Shown: positions 1 to 10,719 of the stretch, piece by piece
Layout of the letters: every line of letters begins with the position of its first letter
Numbering within the stretch: the first letter of the stretch is position 1
DNA from: Bacteroides faecichinchillae JCM 17102
GTDB lineage: Bacteria > Bacteroidota > Bacteroidia > Bacteroidales > Bacteroidaceae
Length of the DNA stretch: 64,000 nt
Assembly (NCBI RefSeq): GCF_000614145.1
Contig: NZ_BAKK01000015.1
Span: forward strand, 1-64,000
Reading direction: 5' to 3'
Notes under the pieces: model-generated
What the model saw: only the letters and a program-made list of their open reading frames with translations
What the model was told of the DNA's origin: nothing
Database searches by the model: none
Position numbers and translations under genes: made by a program

Positions 1-2490
1 TTGTGGATGGATATCACGGCGGCATTTATGGTCATTATCCGGTAGAATGGAAGACTCAGTTCATAGTAGATCAGTTATCTCGTCATCCGGAATGGAGAAT
101 TGGTCTAGAAATAGAACCTGAAACCTGGGATACTGTGCAGGTGAGGACTCCTGAAGCATATGCTCGTTTAAAAGGAATGATTACAGGTGAACAAATAGAG
201 TTCACTAATCCCACTTATGCACAGCCTTATTGTTACAATATATCAGGGGAAAGTATTATACGACAGTTTCAATATGGTATTAATAAGATAAATAAACATT
301 TTCCAGAAGTAGATTTTATCACTTATTCGGTTGAAGAGCCTTGTTTCACAAGCTGTTTGCCTCAGATACTTACGCAGTTTGGCTTTAAGTATGCGGTATT
401 AAAGTGTCCGAATACTTGTTGGGGGGGGTATACCAGTGCCTATGGAGGAGAACTCGTGAATTGGGTGGGACAGGATGGAACTTCCATACTGACTGTTCCT
501 CGTTATGCCTGTGAACAACTGGAAGAGAACTCTACTTGGCAGACAACTGCCTGGTGTAATGAGATATCATATTTAAAAGAATGTAGAGGTGCAGGGATTA
601 AGCATCCGGTAGGTATGTGTTATCAAGATGCCGGTTGGAAAAATGGTCCATGGTTAGGGAGTGGAGACAACACAAAAAACAATTCTATATATGTAAGATG
701 GAGAGATTATATGGAGAATATCTCCATTGGCAAAACTGATGATAATTGGTTTTTTACACAAGAAGATATGCATGTAAATTTGATGTGGGGAAGTCAGGTG
801 TTACAAAGAATAGCTCAGGAAGTTCGCACGTCAGAGAACAAAATTATGATGGCTGAAAAAATGTCCGTAATGGCTCATTGGGAAAATAAATATAGCTATA
901 AGCAAGCGGAGTTGGATGAGGCATGGCGTACTTTGATGCTGTCACAACATCATGATTCATGGATTGTACCCTATAACCGACTGGACAAAAGCGGAACATG
1001 CAGATGCAATTAAACGTTGGACTGACTGTACCAATAAGATTGCAGATGAAATAACAGATGCCGCTATGCAGAGTTATGAGGAGGAGTATGCTTATAACAC
1101 CAATATGACTCTCAGTGAAAGATATATACGCGTTTATAACACTCTTGGCACGAAAAGAAGAGAAATGGTAAGTGTCATTTTACCTAAGGATTATACAGGT
1201 TCAGATTTGGAAATTTGTAATTGGAAAAAGAAATCGATCGGTTATTCTTTAGAAAGAGAAGACGGTAAAGTGAGATTGTTATTTATGGCAGAAGTTCCTC
1301 CCTTCGGTTATTCTACATACCTTGTCCGGAAGAATAAATCAAGTAAAAAGGCGTTTTCAGGAGATAAAGAACATAAAAAGGTAAGCGGACAGGAATATGT
1401 ATTCGAAAATGATATGTATAAAATCGTTTTTGATTTATCGAAGGGAGGAATTATAAAAAGTCTGATTGCTAAAAAAGAAGGCAATAAAGAATTTGCTAAA
1501 AATAATAGCGAATATTCATTAGGAGAAATGAGAGGGTATTTTTATGAAGAAGGTAAATTCCATTCTTCTACGGAAGCTCCTGCCCAGATGACTATATTGA
1601 GTAATAATGAATACGAAACCAGGATACAGGTGGAGGGTGAAATAGCTACGCATCCCTTTACACAAGTCATAACTTTTGTTCGTGGACAAAAACGGATCGA
1701 CTTTGATCTTACTGTTAACTGGAAAAATAATGTGGGTATTGGAGAGTACGAAGAAAAGAATTGGCGTGATAACCGCAGAGCTTATTGTGATGATCGGTTT
1801 AAACTGAGCGTTTTATTTCCGGTAGATCTTCATTCTCCCCGTATTTATAAGAATGCTCCGTTTGATGTTTGTGAGAGTAAGCTGGATAATACCTTCTTTA
1901 ATACTTGGGATCGGATCAAACATAATGTCATCCTTAATTGGGTAGATTTGGCAGAGCGGAAAGGTGGCTATGCGCTGGCACTATTGTCAGATCATACTAC
2001 TTCATATTCTCATGGAGAAGATTATCCGTTAGGATTAACAGCACAATATTCTGGTGGAGGGCTTTGGGGGCCTGACTATAAAATTACCGGTCCTATGAAG
2101 ATGAAATATGCCATTATCCCTCATCGTGGAAAATGGGATGAAGCTTCTATTTCTACAAATAGCGATTGTTGGAATGAGCCGTTACTATCTTCTTTTCATT
2201 CTTCCGTAGATTTGGAATCAAAATCTTTCATTGACTTACAGAATACCGGTTATCAGTTAAGTGCTGCTAACTTACAGGATGGAAAGATTATGGTACGTTT
2301 ATTTAATGCGGAAGGTGATAATACTTTTCGGAAGGTTACTTTCACTATGCCATTAACTGATGTAGAAGAAATAGATTTGAATGGGAAGTGTATTGAAAGA
2401 AAGAAGATAAGTACACGCAATGGGAAATCCGCAATCAATGTTTCAATGCCCCGTTTTGGTGTTAAGACTTTCTTTTTGAATAAAAATTAA
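1..2490 (+). CDS. GH38 alpha-mannosidase, 5'-truncated, one apparent frameshift
   Basis: Exo-acting alpha-mannosidase of family GH38, probably periplasmic. The beginning lies outside the window; the visible part opens inside the catalytic domain (DGYHGGIYGHYP) and gives about 829 residues. The catalytic half contains EIEPETWD, SVEEPCF and, near its end, LSQHHDSW, which resembles the His-His-Asp motif of the family. The rest is the GH38 C-terminal beta domain. The reading frame moves from frame 3 to frame 1 near position 1000. Restoring GGG for G there (GTWADAIKRW) rejoins both halves without loss, so this is probably a sequencing error. It is followed 32 bases later by a GH92 gene, which fits a mannan-degrading operon. 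The family call is firm; the exact linkage cleaved is not known. Confidence 0.85.
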
Positions 2491-2522
2491 GTATTTAAAT
2501 ATAGAAAATCGTAATTGTGTGT

Positions 2523-4858
2523 ATGTGTAAAATTACTACAAAACTTCTAGTCGCTTGCACTTTTCTAGGGATGATGTCATGTTCGTCTGTTAATAAAGTG
2601 AATGCTGATTTTACTCCTACTGACTATGTAAATCCATTTATTGGTGCCAGTACTAGTGTTGGAGCTGCGGGTGTTTATCATGGATTAGGCAAGACTTTTC
2701 CGGGAGCTACCACTCCTTATGGGATGGTGCAGGTTAGTCCCAACACAATAACTGGTGGTGATAACGGATCTGGATATAGTGATGAACATAAAACGATTGA
2801 AGGATTTGCTTTTACCCAGATGAGTGGAGTCGGTTGGTTTGGTGATTTAGGTAATTTTCTTGTGATGCCAACAACCGGTGAATTACACAAAATAGCAGGT
2901 AAAGAAGATAATAGTATTCAAGGATATCGTTCTGCTTACGATAAAGCAACAGAGTTTGCCAAAGCAGGATACTATTCTGTTGAGCTGACTGACTATAATA
3001 TAAAAGTGGAAAGTAGTGCTACTCCGCATTGCGGAATTCTGCGGTTTACTTTCCCATCCAATGAACAATCACGTATTCAGGTTGATTTGGCACGCAGAGT
3101 AGGAGGAACATCTACTTCTCAATATATTAAAGTAATAGATGATTATACCATTCAAGGCTGGATGAAGTGTACGCCTGACGGTGGTGGCTGGGGAAATGGG
3201 GAAGGAAAAGCAGATTATACAGTTTACTTTTATGCCCAATTCAATAAACCTTTAAACAATTATGGATTTTGGAGTGCTGATATTCCCGATGATTGGGTAC
3301 GTAAACGCGATGAGGTAGTCAGTGTTCCTTATCTCACTCGTGTATCCGAATCTCCTGTGATTCGTGATAAAAAGGAATTGGAGGGTAAGCATCTTGGCTT
3401 TTTTACAGAATTTCCTACTAAAGAAGGGGATGATGTAGAATTAAAAGTAGGGATTTCCTTTGTTGATATGGAAGGTGCTGCCAATAACTTTAAGCAAGAA
3501 ATTGCTTCTAAAAGTTTTGAGCAAGTGCGGCAGGAGGCAAATGCTTTGTGGAATAGGGAACTTAGCCGGATACGGATATCCGGAGGGACAGAAGATGAAA
3601 AAATAGTTTTTTATACATCTCTGTATCATACAATGATTGATCCTCGTATTTATACAGATGTAGATGGGCGATATGTAGGGGAGATAAGAAAGTGCATGAG
3701 AGTGACGGTAAATTTATTAAGCGTACTATATTTAGCGGTTGGGATGTATTCCGTAGTCAGTTCCCTCTACAGACCATTATCAATCCGCGTTTAGTGAGTG
3801 ACGAATTGAATTCATTGATAACAATGGCTGATCAGAGTGGGCGTGAATACTATGAGCGTTGGGAATTTTTAAATTCCTATTCTGGGTGTATGTTGGGAAA
3901 TCCTGCATTATCTGTATTAGCTGACGCTTATTTGAAAGGAATCCGAACTTATGATGTAGAAAAAGCTTATCAGTATGCAGTCAATACCTCACATAAATTT
4001 GGAAATGACATGTTAGGTTACTCTCCTGAACCATTAAGTATTTCACATACTTTGGAATATGCTTATACAGATTGGTGTGTTGCTCAACTGGCAAAAGCTT
4101 TGGGCAAAGAAGATGATGCTAAAAGCTTCTATGAAAAAGGACAAGCTTATCATAATGTATTTGATAAAGAAAAAGAATGGTTCCGTCCACGTAATGCAGA
4201 CGGTACATGGGTAGCATGGTCAGAAGATGCACGTATTAAAGAATGGTACGGTTGTATCGAGGCGAATGCGTATCAGCAAGGTTGGTTTGTTCCGCATGAT
4301 GTTCCGGGAATGGTAGGATTGATGGGAGGAAGAGATAAAGTAATTGCCGATCTGACCAATTTCTTCAATAAAACTCCTTCCAATATGCTATGGAACGAAT
4401 ATTTTAACCATGCGAATGAACCGGTACATTTTGTTCCTTTCCTTTTCAATCAGCTTGATGTACCTTGGTATACACAAAAGTGGACTCGTTATACTTGTGA
4501 GAAGGCTTATGCCAATAAGGTAGAAGGTATTGTAGGCAATGAAGATGTTGGTCAGATGTCTGCTTGGTATATTTTGGCGGCTTCCGGCATTCATCCTTCC
4601 TGTCCGGGTAATACGCGGATGGAAATTACGAGCCCGGTGTTCAGTAAGATAGAGTTTCGGCTTGATCCTAATTATTATTATGGAAAGACATTTACAGTCA
4701 TTGCTCATAATAATAGTGCAAATAATATCTATATACAAAAAGCTCTGTTAAACGGTAAAGAATATAATAAATGTTATCTGGATTTCACAGATATTGTATC
4801 CGGAGGAACTCTGGAATTATATATGGGCGACCAACCTAATATGAATTGGGGAGTTTGA
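2523..4858 (+). CDS. GH92 alpha-mannosidase lipoprotein, one apparent frameshift
   Basis: Calcium-dependent exo-alpha-mannosidase of family GH92, about 778 residues once repaired. I start at the ATG at 2523 rather than the GTG two codons upstream; it gives a lipoprotein signal peptide ending LGMMSC, so the enzyme is membrane anchored. GH92 signs are NPFIGAS near the N terminus, PGATTPYGMVQVSP, HANEP with the presumed acid Glu at codon 4418-4420, and VGNEDVGQMSAWYI for the acidic pair that acts as base. The frame changes at 3681. One extra G in the G run there gives YVGGDKKVHESDGK and restores one ORF. It lies between GH38 and GH2 genes in the same orientation. The linkage (alpha-1,2, 1,3 or other) cannot be read from sequence. 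Confidence 0.88.
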
Positions 4859-4905
4859 TTGCCCAATAATTAGCATAACAAGTAGTAATTTAAATTTTTA
4901 CCAAC

Positions 4906-7900
4906 ATGATAAATAAGTTTAGGCTTCTTTTTTTGTTGGGGGTAGTTGCTTTTACCCATTCGGGATGTGTGAAACAAACCTCAACGATGTCAATGTCATT
5001 AAATAGTTCAAATCCTCAAATCGTTTGGCAGGTGAAACCACAGGCAGATTTGGGAAATGCTACCGGAGAGCAGATATCTACACCTGGCTATGAAATGACC
5101 GAATCTGTTAAAGGTATAGTTCCGGGAGCTGTATTTACCGCTTACGTTGAAGCGGGAATTGTTCCTGATCCGGATTACTCCGATAATATCTATAGAGTAG
5201 ATGAGACCTATTATAATCGTCCTTTCTGGTATCGGACCGAATTTGAACTCCCGGTTTCTTATTCAGAAGGCAGACGTGTCTGGCTTCATTTCGACAATAC
5301 GAACCGTTATGCAGATTTCTATTTTAATGGGGAGAAAATATCCGGTACAAAGACTTCTACTAAGGATGTAAGTGGTCACATGATACGTTCAAAATTTGAT
5401 GTGACCGATCTGATCAAGAAATCAGGTAAGAATGCGGTTGCCGTTTTGATTACTGATCCTGACCAGAAAAAGACAAGGAAAGCCACAGACCCGTATGGAG
5501 TGGCATGTAGCCCCAGTTATCTGGCGGGTGCCGGTTGGGATTGGATACCTATATTCCGGGACGTTTGGCAGGTATTACAGGTAATACGTATCTTACCATT
5601 ACGGGAGATGTAATAATGGAGGATCCTTGGGTGCGTTCGGATTTACCAACCTGCAAAAAGCGGAAATCTCTATTTCAACAGATATCAGAAACACTTCTTC
5701 TTCTCCAAAGAGGGTAGTAGTTTCCGGAGTTATCCAGCCAGGAGATATATCTTTCTCTAAAGATTTTCAGATAGAGGGGGAAGTTACTTCTAAAGTTTCT
5801 ATCAATAAGGACGAATTTACACAGTTGGTTATTGATAATCCGAAGCTATGGTGGCCGAATGGTTACGGTGAACCAAATCTGTATACTTGCAAACTGACTT
5901 GTTCCGTAGACGGTGAAGTATCGGATGAAAAAGAAGTCTCATTTGGTATCAAGAAATATGAGTATAAGATGGTCGATAATCTAGTCGGTTATCCTGTTCT
6001 GACATTTTTTGTCAATGGACAGAAAGTATTTGTAAAAGGAGGAAACTGGGGAATGAGTGAATACTTGCTTCGTTGTCAGGATAAAGAGTATGAGACGAAA
6101 ATCAGGCTTCACAAAGAAATGAATTATAATATGATTCGTCTGTGGACAGGATGTGTGACGGACGATGCATTTTATGATTATTGTGATCAATATGGTATTA
6201 TGGTATGGAATGATTTCTGGCTGTACGTTGCTACAATGATGTAGCCGAGCCGGAAGCTTTTAAGGCGAATGCTCTTGATAAAGTCAAACGCCTTAGAAAC
6301 CATCCTTCCATTGCAATCTGGTGTGGGGCAAATGAAACGCATCCTAAACCGGAACTCGACAATTATCTTCGTGAAGTTGTTGCCAAAGAAGATAATAACG
6401 ATCGTATGTATAAGTCTTGCTCTAATCAGGATGGTTTGTCTGGAAGCGGTTGGTGGGGAAATCAACCTCCAAGACATCATTTTGAAACTTCAGGCAGTAA
6501 TCTGGCCTTTAATACACCGGCATATCCTTATGGTATTGACCATGGATATGGTATGCGTACGGAGATAGGTACAGCTACTTTTCCGACTTTCGAAAGTGTG
6601 AAGTTGTTTATTCCGCAAGAGTCATGGTGGCCTTTGCTACTGACGATCAATTGAAGAACGATGATGATAATGTCTGGAACAAGCATTTTTTCGGGAAAGA
6701 GGCTTCAAATGCTAATCCGATCAATTATAAGAATTCTGTGAATACTCAATACGGAGAGTCGTCCGGTCTGGAAGAGTTTTGCGAAAAGGCTCAGTTGTTG
6801 AATATTGAAGTAATGAAAGGTATGTATGAAGCATGGAACGATAAGATGTGGAATGATGCCGCAGGTATTTTGATCTGGATGAGTCATCCGGCCTATCCTT
6901 CGTTTGTATGGCAGACTTATGACTATTATTATGATCCTACAGGTGCTTATTGGGGAGCGAAGAAAGCCTGTGAACATTTGCATATTCAGTGGAACGCTTC
7001 CAACAATAGTATAAAAGCAGTAAATACTACTGGTAAAGATCTTAAAGGTGCAGTTGCTAAGGCTACAATTTATGATTTGAATGGAAAAGAAGTTCCGGCA
7101 TATGGACAAACTAAACAGATTGACGTAGCTGCCAGTAATATTGCAGAAGTTTTTACTTTAAACTTTAATCCGTTTAATTTGGCTTTTGGGAAGAATGTAG
7201 TAGCTTCTTCAACAACTGCTACTTCCAAAAGTGCTTCAATGGTTACCGATGGAGGAGCCGGAAGTCGTTGGGAAAGTGAATATAGTGATCATCAGTGGAT
7301 TTATATTGATCTTGGTAAAGAGGAAAAGATCGATAATGTTGTCTTGAAATGGGAAGCTGCTTTTGCCAAAGAGTATGATTTGCAAGTATCAAACGATACA
7401 AAAGAATGGAAAACGGTTTATACGAATAAAGAGGGAAAAGGAGGTACAGAGAAAATAGAATTGGAACCTGTTACTGCACGGTATGTGAAACTGACAGGCA
7501 TTAAACGTGCTACACAGTTCGGATATTCATTGTTTGAATTTGAGATATATGATGAGAAGACAAAAAAGATGGATGGGCTGACCTCGCTTCATTTTATAAA
7601 ATTAGAATTGACTGATGTAGAGGGTAATTTACTTTCAGAAAACTTTTATTGGAGAAATGGAGTGGATGATCTTGATTACACTTTATTGAATACATTGCCG
7701 GAAGCAAAACTGTCATGTAGGGTGGTAGATAAGTCTGTGTCTGATGGAAAGATGAAGATTGCATTGAAGAACAACTCCGGAACTGTGGCTTTTGCCAATC
7801 GTGTGAGACTGATCAATAAAGAAACTCAGGAGCGTGTGCTACCGGTTATTATGTCCGATAACTATATAACTTTGATGCCGGGCGAGGAAAAAATGATTAG

Positions 7901-7991
7901 TGTAGAAGCCAAACCTGAAATGCTGAAAGGAGGTGTAAGCGTACTGGTGAAGCAGTATGGAAAAGCGGAGCAGAATAAATTAGATATATGA
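4906..7991 (+). CDS. GH2 exo-beta-mannosidase/glucosaminidase-like enzyme with F5/8C module, four apparent frameshifts
   Basis: Exported GH2 glycosidase of about 1029 residues after repair, with a lipoprotein-like N terminus (THSGC). Order of parts: sugar-binding jelly roll (LHFDNTNRYADFYFNG), Ig-like domain (WWPNGYGEPNLY), TIM barrel with FVKGGNWGMSE, IAIWCGANE (acid Glu) and GMRTEIGT (likely nucleophile Glu), then an F5/8 type C or CBM32-like module (DGGAGSRWESEY, QWIYIDLG) and a C-terminal Ig-like domain. It most resembles the GH2 branch containing mannosylglycoprotein endo-beta-mannosidase and exo-beta-glucosaminidase, so a beta-mannoside or glucosaminide substrate is inferred. Frame changes at about 5550, 5649, 6232 and 6637 are each repaired by one base added to a T, A, T or C run. 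Third gene of the GH38-GH92-GH2 set. Confidence 0.82.
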
Positions 7992-8009
7992 TGAGATACT
8001 AGCAACAAG

Positions 8010-8087
8010 AGAAAAAATATTTTTTCTTATATTTGAAAATCTGGAGATAGTAATCTGATAATTAGTCATTATGTCTCTGGATTTTTT
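8010..8087 (+). terminator. Palindrome and rho-independent terminator after the GH38-GH92-GH2 set
   Basis: A perfect 18-base AT palindrome lies at 8010-8027. It is followed by a stem with left arm 8037-8050 and right arm 8072-8084, including a few G-U pairs, ending in a run of six T. It probably ends the first three-gene transcript. The rest of the 245-base gap up to 8236 is AT-rich and shows no gene. Confidence 0.55.
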
Positions 8088-8236
8088 ATAATACTTACTC
8101 ATGGAAATTTAAAATGAAGGTATTGAGTTATTTAGAAAATAAAATAATAATTTAATTTTGTGGTTTGATAGGATTGAGTTGTTTTTTTAATCAAGTGGTA
8201 TTGTGATATTCTGTAAACTAAAAATATAATAAGATA

Positions 8237-9100
8237 ATGAAAAAGATTTTACTATTTGCACTAGCGTTTATTAGTATTGCTACTACAGTATATGCTCAAG
8301 GTAGCAGAGTATATGAAACTCATACAGTAAAAAGTAAGATATTGGGGATGGAACGCCATTATTCTATTTATTTGCCGGCCGGTTATAATGAAAATGATTG
8401 TAGTTATCCGGTGCTATATCTTTTACATGGACATGGGGACAATCATACCGGTTGGGTACAATTTGGGCAAGTGCAACGCATTGCCGATAAAGCAATAGCC
8501 GAAGGAAAGGCAACACCAATGATCATTGTGATGCCTGATGCTGACTCGGTACATAAAGGATATTTTAACCTCCCGGATGGAAGTTATAATTATGAAGATT
8601 TCTTTTTTAAAGAATTGATTCCTCATATCGAGAAAACATACAGAGTACGTGCTGAAAAGCGTTATCGTGCTGTAGCTGGACTTTCAATGGGAGGAGGAGG
8701 AACATTGTTTTACGCGCTCCACTATCCGGAAATGTTTGCTGCGGCTGCTCCTCTTAGTGCCGTTTCCGGTAAATGGATTATTGAGCAGATGAGGAGTATG
8801 TCGGATATGTCAAAAGTCCCAGCGGAAAAGGCGGAATCCTATTTTAAACAGTTTAGCATAGAAGATATCCTGAAATCTTCAGAAGATAAGGTGAACGCTA
8901 TTAAATGGGTGCGTTGGTACATCAGCTGTGGAGATGATGATTTTTTGACAATAGATAATAGTGTTTTACACATTCAATTGAGACAGAATCAGATCGGTCA
9001 CGAATATCGGGTGAAAGACGGTGGACATTCTTGGAGTTATTGGAGGATGGAACTGCCGGAAGTAATGGAATTTGTATCGAGATCGTTTATACAATATTAA
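8237..9100 (+). CDS. Exported esterase of the esterase D / CE1-like family
   Basis: Alpha/beta-hydrolase fold esterase of 287 residues with a clear signal peptide (cleavage after VYAQ), so periplasmic or outer-membrane. Seen motifs: YPVLYLLHGHGDN (oxyanion region), the nucleophile elbow GLSMGGGG, an acidic residue in SCGDDDF and the catalytic His in GGHSWSYW. This is the PF00756-type architecture found in PUL acetyl and feruloyl esterases. It probably removes acyl groups that would block the neighbouring glycosidases. It begins its own short run of genes after the terminator at 8037-8087 and is followed by an SGNH hydrolase, another probable deacylase. The family is secure; the acyl group is unknown. 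Confidence 0.82.
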   Translation: MKKILLFALAFISIATTVYAQGSRVYETHTVKSKILGMERHYSIYLPAGYNENDCSYPVLYLLHGHGDNHTGWVQFGQVQRIADKAIAEGKATPMIIVMPDADSVHKGYFNLPDGSYNYEDFFFKELIPHIEKTYRVRAEKRYRAVAGLSMGGGGTLFYALHYPEMFAAAAPLSAVSGKWIIEQMRSMSDMSKVPAEKAESYFKQFSIEDILKSSEDKVNAIKWVRWYISCGDDDFLTIDNSVLHIQLRQNQIGHEYRVKDGGHSWSYWRMELPEVMEFVSRSFIQY

Positions 9101-9244
9101 AAATTAATATCGGGGGAGAATGACATTTCGGAAAACAGGGACTTTTTGCGTATTAACAATTAATGATGATGCATTCTTATTTTAAGTAAAGTTTTTTAAT
9201 TCATGGATTATGTTTCGGATGTGTCATATAAAGTTTATATAGCA

Positions 9245-10656
9245 ATGAACTGTAAAATAAATATTAAGGTATTTCTTCTATTGTTATTAGTTTGTATTAG
9301 CTATGGAAGTTTACAAGCACAATCATCCCTTCCTCCATTTAAAAAAGGAGAACGGGTAGTATTTGTAGGAAACAGCATTACTCATGGCGGACATTACCAT
9401 TCTTTCATCTGGCTGTATTATATGACACGTTTCCCGAGCAAACCAATTACTATTATAAATGCGGGGATCGGTGGAGAAAGTGCATGGGACATTAAAGACC
9501 GTTTAGATTATGATGTCTTTAACAGGAAGCCCACTTATGTGACCCTTACTTTCGGTATGAACGATACCGGTTATGATATATACTGGAAAGACAATGCGAA
9601 AGAATTATCCGAACAGCAGGTAGAAAAGTCATTGGAGAGTTATCGGGAAATAGAGAAGCGTTTGCTGGCGGAGAAGAAAGTTACTAAAGTGTTGATAGGT
9701 GGTTCGCCTTATGATGAAACAACTAAATTGAATTTTTTCAATCTGCCCAACAAGAATCTGGCTATCTTGAAGATAATCGACGTTCAACGCTCCTCTGCGA
9801 AAAAAAATAACTGGGGTTTTGTCGATTTCAACGAACCGATGAGAAAAATAAATTTGGAAGAACAGAGAAAAGATTCTACCTTTACTTTTTGTAGGTAGAT
9901 AGGATTCATCCTGATAATGACGGCCAAATGGTAATGGCTTATTTATTTTTGAAAGCACAAGGATTGGCGGGAGATGAAGTTGCCGATGTTTCTATTGACG
10001 CGGAGTACTCGAAGGTGATATCTCAAAAGAATTGTAAGATTTCAAAATTGAAGAAAGAGGGAAATGATGTGAGCTTTAATTATTTGGCTTACGCACTTCC
10101 TTATCCGCTGGATTCTATTCCAAGGCAAGGTTGGGGAAATATAAAGTCACAGCGTGATGCGATGGCGTTAGTTCCGTTTATGAAAGAATTTAATCAGGAA
10201 CGTTTTCAGGTAACCAATTTGGAGAAGGGACTGTATCGATTGACTATAGACGGACAATTCATTGATGATATTTCATCTGGGCAATTGGAGAATGGGATTA
10301 ATTTAGCTGATTATCCGACTACTCCGCAATATCAGCAAGCGATGAAAATCATGTATCTGAATGAAGAACGCTTTGAAGTGGAAAAGCGGTTTAGGGAATA
10401 TTTATGGACTGAATATTCTTTCCTGAAAAAAGAAGGCTTATTATTCTCTGATAATCAAGAAGCGATTGATAAACTCAGAGAGTATCTGCCGAAAGATGGT
10501 TTTCTCAGGGCAGGTTATGAATGGTTTGCTAAAGCTATGTATCCCGAAGTACGGGAAGTGTGGACGAAGTATATGGACACAATCGTTGATACAATTTATA
10601 AGATAAATAAACCGGCTACCCATAAAGTGCAACTGAAGAAATTGAATAAAATGTAA
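9245..10656 (+). CDS. SGNH/GDSL hydrolase (copy 1), one apparent frameshift
   Basis: Exported SGNH-fold esterase, about 470 residues when repaired. I use the ATG at 9245, which gives a compact signal peptide ending LQAQ; the upstream ATG at 9203 adds 14 unlikely residues. SGNH blocks visible: VGNSITHGGHYHSF (block I Ser), TFGMNDTGY (block III Asn), and DRIHPDNDGQ (block V Asp and His). A roughly 220-residue C-terminal domain follows. The frame breaks at 9894-9895; one more G restores CRVDRIHPD. It is a close paralogue of the gene at 39647, with a 38-base identical stretch at 9928-9965. Probable carbohydrate deacylase for the PUL substrate. Confidence 0.8.
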
Positions 10657-10719
10657 ACGATTATAAATGCAAGATTGCCGTAAAGATTGACGTCTGAAAC
10701 ATTTGAAAAGATCTTTATT

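Noticed and set aside
4388..4738. Long antisense frames, such as this one within GH92 and others inside SusC, trk and dxs genes
   Set aside because: They mirror conserved genes on the other strand, have no start signals and no recognisable domains.
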